32,554 bases of DNA from Nocardia asiatica NBRC 100129 (lineage in GTDB: Bacteria; Actinomycetota; Actinomycetes; Mycobacteriales; Mycobacteriaceae): assembly GCF_000308415.1 (NCBI RefSeq), contig NZ_BAFS01000460.1, forward strand, positions 1-32,554, given 5' to 3'. The notes beneath the pieces were generated by a model. It did no database searches. It was not told the DNA's origin and saw only the letters and a list, made by a program, of their open reading frames with translations. Of this stretch, positions 22,298-28,156 are shown in pieces (positions within the stretch are counted from its first letter, which is position 1; each line of letters starts with the position of its first letter). The position numbers and the translations under genes were made by a program.

Positions 22298-22331
22298 GGA
22301 AGTACACCGCAGGACAGGCAAGGAGCTTCCA

Positions 22332-22583
22332 ATGACCGCCACCCGAGACCAGCTCGCCACCGAAACCGAGCGCCAGGCCACCGCCGTTCTCGCGGTAGCC
22401 CTGATGGAACTGTGCTCCCGCGGCACGCTCGACGAGACCGAGCAGTTGGTGCGCGGAGTCATCATCGAAACGCTGTACGACCGTCACCCTGAGGTCGCCG
22501 CCGCATACAACGCGTGGATCGACGATCTCGAATCCGACGCGACGGCCGAATCCGTCGTCATCGCTGCCGCCCTCAGCCTCTAG
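22332..22583 (+). CDS. Rightward small protein, unknown
   Basis: 83 residues from ATG 22332 with AAGGAG at good spacing. The protein is helical and acidic: DQLATETERQATAVLAVAL, TEQLVRGVIIETLYDRH and ESVVIAAALSL. It is one of only two genes on this strand and is driven by an operator-controlled promoter. It may act early, in immunity or host control, but no family is recognised. Confidence 0.8.
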   Translation: MTATRDQLATETERQATAVLAVALMELCSRGTLDETEQLVRGVIIETLYDRHPEVAAAYNAWIDDLESDATAESVVIAAALSL

Positions 22584-22594
22584 TCGTTTGCGTC

Positions 22595-22616
22595 GCGCCC
22601 GGCACGCCCCGGGCGC
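22595..22616 (+). repeat. Hairpin between the two rightward genes
   Basis: GCGCCCGG (22595-22602) and CCGGGCGC (22609-22616) form a perfect 8-bp stem with a 6-base loop. It lies after the first rightward gene and before the ribosome site of the second. There is no T tract; it may attenuate or separate expression. Confidence 0.55.
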
Positions 22617-22657
22617 GGTGTTGACCACTAGAACCCAAACCCCGACAGGAGAATCCG

Positions 22658-22924
22658 ATGGAACTCACCTACACCGCCGAGTGGATCGAACACGGCAACA
22701 GCACCAGATCTCACACGCTCGCCGTCGGCGACTACACCGCCCACGTCTACAGCTACCCCGGCCGTGAAGGCTGGGTGTGGTACGCGCGATGGATCGGCCT
22801 TGCTGATGACCCGGACCACGACGAGTTCGAGGAGATCGGCCGCGACAGCGCGGGCGACTCGGGGGATGCGCGCACCGCTGCTGAAGCCGCGATCCGGCAG
22901 CACCACGCGCAACGGTTCGCATAG
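22658..22924 (+). CDS. Second rightward small protein, unknown
   Basis: 88 residues from ATG 22658, behind ACAGGAG. It has strands in the first half (MELTYTAEWIEHGNSTRSHT, YTAHVYSYPGREGWVWYARW) and a C-terminal helix with ARTAAEAAIRQHHAQRF. The beta-then-alpha build resembles small phage proteins of the YjcQ-like size class but no family is certain. It ends opposite the RuvC-like gene, with two hairpins between them. Confidence 0.78.
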   Translation: MELTYTAEWIEHGNSTRSHTLAVGDYTAHVYSYPGREGWVWYARWIGLADDPDHDEFEEIGRDSAGDSGDARTAAEAAIRQHHAQRFA

Positions 22925-22979
22925 CGCGCACGGCGCACATAGACCTGATTCCGGGCCAGCCACAACGACGTGTGCGAGT

Positions 22980-22999
22980 GGGGGACAACGGCGTCCCCC
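22980..22999. terminator. Hairpin 1 between convergent genes
   Basis: GGGGGAC (22980-22986) and GTCCCCC (22993-22999) form a perfect 7-bp stem around AACGGC. It lies 56 bases after the rightward stop. Together with the next hairpin it probably ends transcripts from both sides, although there is no U-rich tail. Confidence 0.55.
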
Positions 23000-23018
23000 G
23001 CGACAGCCCGAACCTCGA

Positions 23019-23049
23019 GCCGGTGCGGTCAACGAAGAACCGCACCGGC
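23019..23049. terminator. Hairpin 2 between convergent genes
   Basis: GCCGGTGCGGT (23019-23029) and ACCGCACCGGC (23039-23049) are perfect 11-base arms with a 9-base loop. It lies 8 bases beyond the RuvC-like stop. A perfect 11-bp stem between convergent genes is a strong sign of a bidirectional terminator. No T tract is present. Confidence 0.65.
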
Positions 23050-23057
23050 CGATCGTG

Positions 23058-23615
23058 TTACGCCGCCTCCTCGAGGCTCGGGAGTTTCGCCAGCGCCGAC
23101 AGATTCACCGCGGGCATGGGGTCGTCGATCGGCTCACCCAACAGGCGGCAGCCGATCGCCATGAGCACCACCGCGTCGGCGACGTCGTTGCCGGTGATGT
23201 CGATGTTGGCGTACCGGCGTACCGCCGCGGCCAGAACGGCGTCCTTGCCCGCGTTGCCCTTACCCGTGGCGTATTTCGCGCGGACGGTCGGCGGAACCGG
23301 GACGATCCAGTAGCCCTCGTGGCTGAGCCGCTGATACACGAGCCACCACAAGCCCGAGCGATCATGCTGCGAGCCGCTGTTGGACCCGTAGGACGGTGCC
23401 TCCACCACGATCAGCGGGAAGTCATCGGGCACCTGGTGGGCGATGTCGTCGGCGAGGGTGGACAGGCGCTTCCACCGGTCGCCCCAGGAGTCCGCCTTCG
23501 AGCCCTTCGACTTGACCGTGCGGGTGTAGGCGCGCGGGTCGCCCGGGGCGGTGCAGGAGAACCCGGTGGAGGTGAGCGACAGATCCAAGCCGACAACGGA
23601 ACCGAACTGGGTCAC
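23058..23615 (-). CDS. RuvC-like Holliday junction resolvase
   Basis: 185 residues from GTG 23615 (GTGA). It has the RNase-H-fold signature of phage RuvC-like enzymes: VVGLDLSLTSTGF (D11), LIVVEAPSY (E72), KGNAGKDAVLAAAVRRY (about 119-135) and NDVADAVVLMAIG (D144/D147). It is expected to cut branched DNA during recombination or packaging. It sits at the left end of the array, convergent with the rightward genes. Confidence 0.87.
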   Translation of the reverse strand: MTQFGSVVGLDLSLTSTGFSCTAPGDPRAYTRTVKSKGSKADSWGDRWKRLSTLADDIAHQVPDDFPLIVVEAPSYGSNSGSQHDRSGLWWLVYQRLSHEGYWIVPVPPTVRAKYATGKGNAGKDAVLAAAVRRYANIDITGNDVADAVVLMAIGCRLLGEPIDDPMPAVNLSALAKLPSLEEAA

Positions 23616-23878
23616 TGCTCCGGCTCCTTCCAGTCCGTCACCAAGCGCGTGCGCCGCAACATGCCCCGCCCGATGTACCGGCCCTCGACGGACGTAGGCA
23701 GGAGGCCGGCTGCGGCGAGGGCGTCGGCGTATCGCGCTCCCCACTCCTGGAACAGCTCTCGCCGTGGGCCTGAGAGCTGCTCCCAGGCAGGATCGCTACT
23801 GCGGGCGGGGGCGCGGTTCTCCCATGCGGCGCGGGCCAACGCTTCGACGTACTCGCGCCTGATCTCCTCGGGGGTCAC
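23612..23878 (-). CDS. Small unknown helical protein
   Basis: 88 residues from GTG 23878 (AAGCCGTGA). It has TPEEIRREYVEALARAAWEN, WEQLSGPRRELFQEWGARYA and LLPTSVEGRYIGR. The repeated pattern of helices is seen in short actinophage proteins. A basic C-terminus ends RLVTDWKEPEQ. Role unknown, though next to RuvC it may be in DNA metabolism. Confidence 0.75.
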   Translation of the reverse strand: MTPEEIRREYVEALARAAWENRAPARSSDPAWEQLSGPRRELFQEWGARYADALAAAGLLPTSVEGRYIGRGMLRRTRLVTDWKEPEQ

Positions 23879-24051
23879 GGCTTGGCCTCCTTCGGTGTGG
23901 TCCAGGTGACGGGGCCCGCGTGGCGGTGCTGTCCGCGATGGCCCTGGTCGCGGTCGCATTGCAGGATCAGGCGGGCGTCGATATAACCGCCCTCGTCGGG
24001 GAGTAGCGCCTCGAGACGGGACAGGCAGCGGGGAGGCTTCGGTGTGGTCAC
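23875..24051 (-). CDS. Small unknown Cys/His protein
   Basis: 58 residues from GTG 24051 (CAGCCGTGA). It has C9 and LILQCDRDQGHRGQHRHAGP, a Cys/His-rich segment that may bind metal, and then TWTTPKEAKP. It is among the shortest genes of the array. The longer upstream reading in this frame is a shadow. No function is recognised. Confidence 0.7.
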   Translation of the reverse strand: MTTPKPPRCLSRLEALLPDEGGYIDARLILQCDRDQGHRGQHRHAGPVTWTTPKEAKP

Positions 24052-24224
24052 GGCTGCTCCTTCGGCCACACGAACAGCTGCGCGCACCCGCCGCCCTCCA
24101 GTGGAGAGCGGACCAGCCGTCCGTCGATGCGCTGTTCGCTCGTGGCCATCTCGGCGCACTTCTCGAACAAGGCCCGCGCATCCTCCAGACTGGTCGCGGC
24201 GATATAGAACGACATGTCGGTCAC
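24048..24224 (-). CDS. Small unknown protein (58 residues)
   Basis: GTG at 24224 is fused to the previous stop (CAGCCGTGA). The peptide has TDMSFYIAATSLEDARALFE, then EQRIDGRLVRSPLEGGG and LFVWPKEQP. The alpha/beta pattern and SLEDARALFEK suggest a small ferredoxin-like fold. Coupling on both sides supports it strongly. Function unknown. Confidence 0.7.
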   Translation of the reverse strand: MTDMSFYIAATSLEDARALFEKCAEMATSEQRIDGRLVRSPLEGGGCAQLFVWPKEQP

Positions 24225-24601
24225 GGCTGCGCCTCCCGGACCTCGCCGAGCACGTACTCAACGTTGCCGTAGCGCTTGCGGTCCGCGATGGCCGCGTCCT
24301 GCCATGCCCCGGCGTCACTCTCGGCGGGCTCGCGCTCGCCCCAGATCGACCCGACAGGGCGGTAGTCGAACTCGCCGGGCTCGCTCCGGTGGGGACGCTT
24401 CGCCAGGACGACGTACCCGAGTGGGGGACGCTGCGCTGCCACTGCCTGCACCGCAGCAGCGCGGAGCATCTCCCGCATGAAGTCCCGCTCATGCTCCAAC
24501 TCGGCGACCCGGGCGGCGAGCGCTTCGAGCGCGACCAACTGGCCGGGTCGCGCGCTGATGGCCGCTTGAGCGCGGATCTGATCCGCAAGGCTGTCGGTCA
24601 C
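24221..24601 (-). CDS. Coiled-coil array protein
   Basis: 126 residues from GTG 24601 (CAGCCGTGA). A coil LEALAARVAELEHERDFMRE lies near residues 25-45, matching coils in three other array proteins. The second half has GYVVLAKRPHRSEPGEFDY and the tail VREAQP. It belongs to the same mosaic family but with another C-terminal module. Function unknown. Confidence 0.72.
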   Translation of the reverse strand: MTDSLADQIRAQAAISARPGQLVALEALAARVAELEHERDFMREMLRAAAVQAVAAQRPPLGYVVLAKRPHRSEPGEFDYRPVGSIWGEREPAESDAGAWQDAAIADRKRYGNVEYVLGEVREAQP

Positions 24602-24960
24602 GGCTGTACCTCCTGGATCTCACGCAGGACTATGACCGGGAGGGCGAGGTCGTATGTGCCGACGGTCCCAGCGGGTGTCGCCCACTCGGACCGATAGCCG
24701 TCGTCATCAGTGACGCCGGGCGCGAACTCGGTGATCTTGAGTGCGGACACGCCGGCGTCGGTCACCACCATCGACCCGACTGGTAGGGCGTCGAGGTTGA
24801 TCAGGCGCGCGTCGACGCGGGGACACTGCGCAGCCTCCAACTCAGCGATGCGGGTGCGGGCGGAGAGCACCTCGGCCGCCATCGCCCGCTCGTTGTCGTT
24901 GGTGCACACCATGTCGTCGTAGGCGAGCTGCCGCAGTCGTTCGTCGGTCAGTGGGATCAC
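24598..24960 (-). CDS. Array protein: coil plus LP-G-TVI domain
   Basis: 120 residues from GTG 24960 (CAGCCGTGA). It has an N-terminal helix (IPLTDERLRQLAYDD), a coil with ARTRIAELEAAQC, and a C-terminal domain beginning ARLINLDALPVGSMVVTDAG. This last domain resembles those of the proteins at 26569-26952 and 26949-27308. The tail is IQEVQP. It seems a hybrid of two array modules. Function unknown. Confidence 0.75.
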   Translation of the reverse strand: MIPLTDERLRQLAYDDMVCTNDNERAMAAEVLSARTRIAELEAAQCPRVDARLINLDALPVGSMVVTDAGVSALKITEFAPGVTDDDGYRSEWATPAGTVGTYDLALPVIVLREIQEVQP

Positions 24961-25277
24961 GGCTGCACCTCTCGGAGGGCTCGGATGGTTGGGCACGGGT
25001 ACATCTGCCAGTTGCCGTTGTCGGTGCCGCACCCAGAGCAGACCCGGGTGAGCTGACCGCGTGGGTGGTGGCGCATGTTCAGGGCTTCGATCGGCAGGTG
25101 CACCTCCCTCACGCGGTCGAGCTGCGCCTCCAACTCGGTGATCCGGGCCCGTGCTTCGGCGAGCTTCTCCAGCGCCTCCAGGACATACCCCGGGTCGATG
25201 ACCAGGGTGCGGCCCTCCGCGTCCGCCTCACGGGCGGAGGTCTCGAGGAAGGACAACTCGAAGTTGGGCTCGGTCAT
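24957..25277 (-). CDS. Array protein: coil plus Cys/PCPT module
   Basis: 106 residues from ATG 25277 (ATGA). A coil ALEKLAEARARITELEAQLD is followed by TRVCSGCGTDNGNWQMYPCP and TIRALREVQP. The C-x2-C ... W ... PCPT pattern is shared with the protein at 25639-25962. The four Cys may bind zinc. Function unknown. Confidence 0.77.
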   Translation of the reverse strand: MTEPNFELSFLETSAREADAEGRTLVIDPGYVLEALEKLAEARARITELEAQLDRVREVHLPIEALNMRHHPRGQLTRVCSGCGTDNGNWQMYPCPTIRALREVQP

Positions 25278-25642
25278 CGGCCGGCCTCCTTCGGCCCGTG
25301 GTCGCCGTCGTGGTCGGCCAACTTCCTGCAATGCAGGTAGCTGCCGCAGCACTCGCACCTGTATCGGGTGCCGCAGTCGCCGTACAGGCGCCCGTACTCG
25401 TCGATTGCGATCAGGTCATGCGAGTGATGCAGCCGCGCGAAGTCCACCAACTCCCACGGGAACTCGAATTCCCACCGCACGTGGTAGGCGAGGATTTCCC
25501 GGACCGGCTCCAGCGCCTCGAACGTGTCCGCGATCAGCTTCATGTGCGGGATCAACTGCTGGATGCGGTCACCGCCGTGGTTCCACTCGAAGTTGCAAGT
25601 GACGTCACATGCTCGGCACAACAGGTTCCATGAGTTGCTCAC
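25274..25642 (-). CDS. Cys-rich unknown protein
   Basis: 122 residues from GTG 25642 (CAGCCGTGA). N-terminal LLCRACDVTCNFEW gives C-x2-C and a third Cys. The middle is helical (LIPHMKLIADTFEALEPVRE). The C-terminus has DCGTRYRCECCGSYLHCRKL, with five Cys. It looks like a zinc protein with two metal sites. Function unknown. Confidence 0.75.
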   Translation of the reverse strand: MSNSWNLLCRACDVTCNFEWNHGGDRIQQLIPHMKLIADTFEALEPVREILAYHVRWEFEFPWELVDFARLHHSHDLIAIDEYGRLYGDCGTRYRCECCGSYLHCRKLADHDGDHGPKEAGR

Positions 25643-25962
25643 GGCTGCTCTCCGTCCTCGGCGCCTTCTTCTGCCGGCGTGTACACCGCGTAGCTGACGA
25701 ACGACGCCAGAGTCGGGCACGGCCAGGGCACGTGGTTGTCGTTGGCCCACGTGTGGTGCTCGTCGGTTTGGCAGCGCCGGCACCGCAACTCCAAGGCGAC
25801 ACCACGCAGTGGCTTCACCACCATCGGCGGATGCTCGCCATAGATGGCGGCGAGGATCTTCTCGTGCGCCTTCATCTGCGCGCGGTTGTTGGTGTTGAAC
25901 TCGCGGAGTTCGGCGACCTCGGCTTCGAGGTCCGCGATCCGCTGCCGGCTTTCCTTGCTCAT
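25639..25962 (-). CDS. Array protein: coil plus Cys/PCPT module (paralogue)
   Basis: 107 residues from ATG 25962 (ATGA). The coil QRIADLEAEVAELREFN and the module LRCRRCQTDEHHTWANDN followed by WPCPT are close to the protein at 24957-25277. The C-terminal tail EDGEQP forms the next junction. Likely a duplicated gene. Function unknown. Confidence 0.77.
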   Translation of the reverse strand: MSKESRQRIADLEAEVAELREFNTNNRAQMKAHEKILAAIYGEHPPMVVKPLRGVALELRCRRCQTDEHHTWANDNHVPWPCPTLASFVSYAVYTPAEEGAEDGEQP

Positions 25963-26345
25963 CGGTCTCCGTCCTCGGGGAGTGGGACAACCGACCACGA
26001 CAGGACAGGCCGCGACAGCAATTCGGCGTTTTGGGCCTTGCCCTGCTCTCGCTGCACTCGCCGGATGTGCCGCACTTCCCGAACTGCCAGGTCCTCCCCT
26101 TCGGGGACTTTCCACGTCGTCGGCGGCTGCCCTTCCTCGGCATACCGCCACCCGTACTCCAAGCCGACGACATCACTCTGCGGGACGACCAGGAACTGCA
26201 TGCCGATCATGTCCGCCACATGCTCGGCGTGCTCGACGCTGGTCATGAACTCCAACCCGGGGCAGCCTGCGCAGCCGATGCTGATACGGCCGGTGAGCTG
26301 ATGGTCGGAGATGACGCGGGCGAGGGCCTCTCGTGGGTCGGTCAT
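25959..26345 (-). CDS. Unknown array protein
   Basis: 128 residues from ATG 26345 (ATGA). It has MTDPREALARVISDHQL, SIGCAGCPGLEFMTSVEHAE and HVADMIGMQFLVVPQ, suggesting a metal-binding CAGCP loop and a His helix. The second half is charged and helical. Function unknown. Confidence 0.72.
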   Translation of the reverse strand: MTDPREALARVISDHQLTGRISIGCAGCPGLEFMTSVEHAEHVADMIGMQFLVVPQSDVVGLEYGWRYAEEGQPPTTWKVPEGEDLAVREVRHIRRVQREQGKAQNAELLSRPVLSWSVVPLPEDGDR

Positions 26346-26572
26346 GCGCTGGCCTTCTTCCTCGGCCGGAACGGCTCGCCCTTCGGCTGCACGCCCTTCG
26401 CCAGGCAGGCCGGGCACACATCACCCCACAGTCTCGCGGCGAACCAACCCTGCTCCTGGAACAACTCCAGCGGCGGCGAGGTCGGGAACGGTTCGGAGGT
26501 GGTGGCGCAACCGGGCTGGTCGCACATCATCACCCAGTCGTGGTTCTTCTCGCTGATCCATTGGCGGGTCAT
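26342..26572 (-). CDS. Small Cys protein
   Basis: 76 residues from ATG 26572 (ATGA). C18 and C22 (CDQPGC) and C53-PAC56 suggest a zinc site. The rest reads WISEKNHDWVMMCDQPGC and LFQEQGWFAARLWGDVCPAC. The basic end (PFRPRKKASA) may bind nucleic acid. Function unknown. Confidence 0.73.
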   Translation of the reverse strand: MTRQWISEKNHDWVMMCDQPGCATTSEPFPTSPPLELFQEQGWFAARLWGDVCPACLAKGVQPKGEPFRPRKKASA

Positions 26573-26952
26573 TCGGTGTCTCCGTACTCGGGGGTCCACA
26601 GGACGACGATCTCGTTGCCGTCGGCTACGTCGATGATCTGTTCGCTGTGGCTGTGGTCGTCGGTGCCCGGCGTGATCCACCATCCTGAGCCGATGTGCTG
26701 CTCGACCGTGTCGGCCCACCGGATGACGGTGTCCACCGGCAGGGCGTCGAGTTCCTCGGCGGTTTCTATGCGTCGGGCGGGTGACCGCAGCCCGGCGTTG
26801 AGGACCGCAGCAGCGAGCGCCTTGACGTCGAACCAGCCGTCGAGGCACAACGCCTGCCCTCCCCCGTTGGGCGGGAACCAGTCCTGGTTCTGCTGCTGCG
26901 ATACGAGAAGACCGCCCAGCAGCTCGGCGAGGGCGTCAAGTTCGTTGCTCAT
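26569..26952 (-). CDS. Array protein with LP-x-TVI domain
   Basis: 127 residues from ATG 26952 (ATGA). After a helical N-terminus and LNAGLRSPARRIETAEELDA it reads LPVDTVIRWADTV, then GSGWWITPG and VVLWTPEYGDTE. The same pattern is found in the next gene and in 24598-24960. The likely fold is a small beta barrel. Function unknown. Confidence 0.76.
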   Translation of the reverse strand: MSNELDALAELLGGLLVSQQQNQDWFPPNGGGQALCLDGWFDVKALAAAVLNAGLRSPARRIETAEELDALPVDTVIRWADTVEQHIGSGWWITPGTDDHSHSEQIIDVADGNEIVVLWTPEYGDTE

Positions 26953-27308
26953 TCGCTGGGCCTTTCGGTGATGTCGGGGGTGTGGAGGACGGTCCAGGGG
27001 AACGACTCCGGCAGATCCTTGGCGACCTCCGCGACGGTCATTCGGAACGTGGCCGCGAAATCCAGGACGGTGCGCATCCCACGCCACTCGCCTGTCCCAC
27101 CGTGGTCGATCGAGCAGATGGTGCCGTTGCAGGAACGGATCACCGAGCCGGTGGGCAGGATGGCCAGACCTTCGGGGGTCTCGATCCGCTCGGCGGGTGG
27201 ACGCCAGCCAGCCGCGATCACGGCGACGGCGGCCCTGCGGGCTACGTCGTGGTCGATATCGGCGGCGGGACTCAGAATGTCGGCCAGGAGGGTGCGGTCA
27301 CTCGCCAT
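26949..27308 (-). CDS. Array protein with LP-x-TVI domain (paralogue)
   Basis: 119 residues from ATG 27308. It reads AAGWRPPAERIETPEGLAIL, then PTGSVIRSCNGTICSIDHGG and FPWTVLHTPDITERPSE. It is clearly related to the preceding paralogue at 26569-26952. It shares a 21-bp direct repeat with the gene at 27298-27639. Function unknown. Confidence 0.76.
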   Translation of the reverse strand: MASDRTLLADILSPAADIDHDVARRAAVAVIAAGWRPPAERIETPEGLAILPTGSVIRSCNGTICSIDHGGTGEWRGMRTVLDFAATFRMTVAEVAKDLPESFPWTVLHTPDITERPSE

Positions 27309-27332
27309 CGGTGGGCCTTTCGGTGATGTCGG
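26957..27332. repeat. 21-bp direct repeat at 26957-26977 and 27312-27332
   Basis: The two copies are identical and include GGGCCTTTCGGTGATGTCGG. Each encodes DITERP at the C-terminus of neighbouring genes. The copies are 355 bp apart. This is a sign of past duplication or recombination. Confidence 0.75.
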
Positions 27333-27639
27333 TGGTGTCGGCCATCGCTTCCCGGTACTCGATGTACGGCTGGATGGCGGCGCGGATGTCTTCGGCCCAG
27401 CAGGCAGGGCACTCGTCGTGCCCGTCGCCGACGCCGTGGTCGTGCTCGTACTCGCTGTGGTCGTCCTGCGCGTAGGCGAGTTCGAGGAGGTTGGCGATCA
27501 CCCTGCGGGCGATGAGTCGTTCGGCTTCGGATTCGATCAGGCTTCCGGCGAGATCAGAGACCGCCGCTTTGCCACCTCCTGAGGCTGTGGCGGGGCGAAC
27601 TACGGGGGTCTGGTGTCTCCGGGTGGTTTGAGGGCTCAC
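27298..27639 (-). CDS. Unknown acidic/His protein
   Basis: 113 residues from GTG 27639 (GTGA). The middle has RLIARRVIANLLELAYAQDD, then HSEYEHDHGVGDGHDECPAC, a Cys/His-rich acidic patch likely to bind metal, and EDIRAAIQPYIEYREAM. It ends ITERPTDGE. Function unknown. Confidence 0.73.
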   Translation of the reverse strand: MSPQTTRRHQTPVVRPATASGGGKAAVSDLAGSLIESEAERLIARRVIANLLELAYAQDDHSEYEHDHGVGDGHDECPACWAEDIRAAIQPYIEYREAMADTTDITERPTDGE

Positions 27640-27947
27640 AGAGCCTCACCGCCCGCGAGGAACTCCACGGCCGCCGACTCCAGCCCCGCCACATCCGGCG
27701 CCGCAGCGTGGATCTCCGCCAGCTGCTTGATCTTCGAATGCCGGTAACCAGACCAGTGCATGTCCCCGACCGTCACCACCGGCAGCTCCTGGTAGCCGAG
27801 GACGGCCACGGCGTCGTAGGCGGCTTCGTCGGTGGTGACGTCGCGGTAGGTGTAGGGCAGGCCGAGACGTTCGAGGTGGGCGGTGGTGGTGTGGCAGCGG
27901 GAGCAGGCCGGGCGGCCGTAGACGGTGATCTGGGGCGGGGTGGTCAT
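27636..27947 (-). CDS. NrdH-like glutaredoxin
   Basis: 103 residues from ATG 27947 (ATGA). It has thioredoxin-fold features: ITVYGRPACSRCHTTTAHL with the C15-x2-C18 active site, the cis-proline loop ELPVVTVGD (P57), and HWSGYRHSKIKQLA, the usual NrdH end region. NrdH feeds electrons to ribonucleotide reductase. No reductase gene is in this window, so it probably serves the host enzyme or one elsewhere in the genome. Confidence 0.85.
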   Translation of the reverse strand: MTTPPQITVYGRPACSRCHTTTAHLERLGLPYTYRDVTTDEAAYDAVAVLGYQELPVVTVGDMHWSGYRHSKIKQLAEIHAAAPDVAGLESAAVEFLAGGEAL

Positions 27948-28156
27948 TCGCGTTCTCCTTCGATGGCTTGCTGGGCGCGGAGGCTGGGCGTGGACTCCGC
28001 GAAGTCGTGGGTGGTGGTCGTGCCCTTGATCAGGTGCGGTTTGTGATCCAGGCACGGGATGGGGCGGCCCTCCTCGTCCTCGCCGAGCCGGCCGTTGCGG
28101 CAGTTCGGGTTACGGCAGGAGCGGCGTTGGGGGTCGCCGTACCGGTCGGGACTCAT
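27944..28156 (-). CDS. Small zinc-knuckle protein
   Basis: 70 residues from ATG 28156 (ATGA). SCRNPNCRNGRLGEDEEG then RPIPCLDHKPH gives C-x4-C-x-C-like spacing with C, D and H following. This resembles the zinc knuckles at the C-terminus of the initiator encoded just upstream. It may be a split-off copy. Function unknown. Confidence 0.74.
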   Translation of the reverse strand: MSPDRYGDPQRRSCRNPNCRNGRLGEDEEGRPIPCLDHKPHLIKGTTTTHDFAESTPSLRAQQAIEGERE

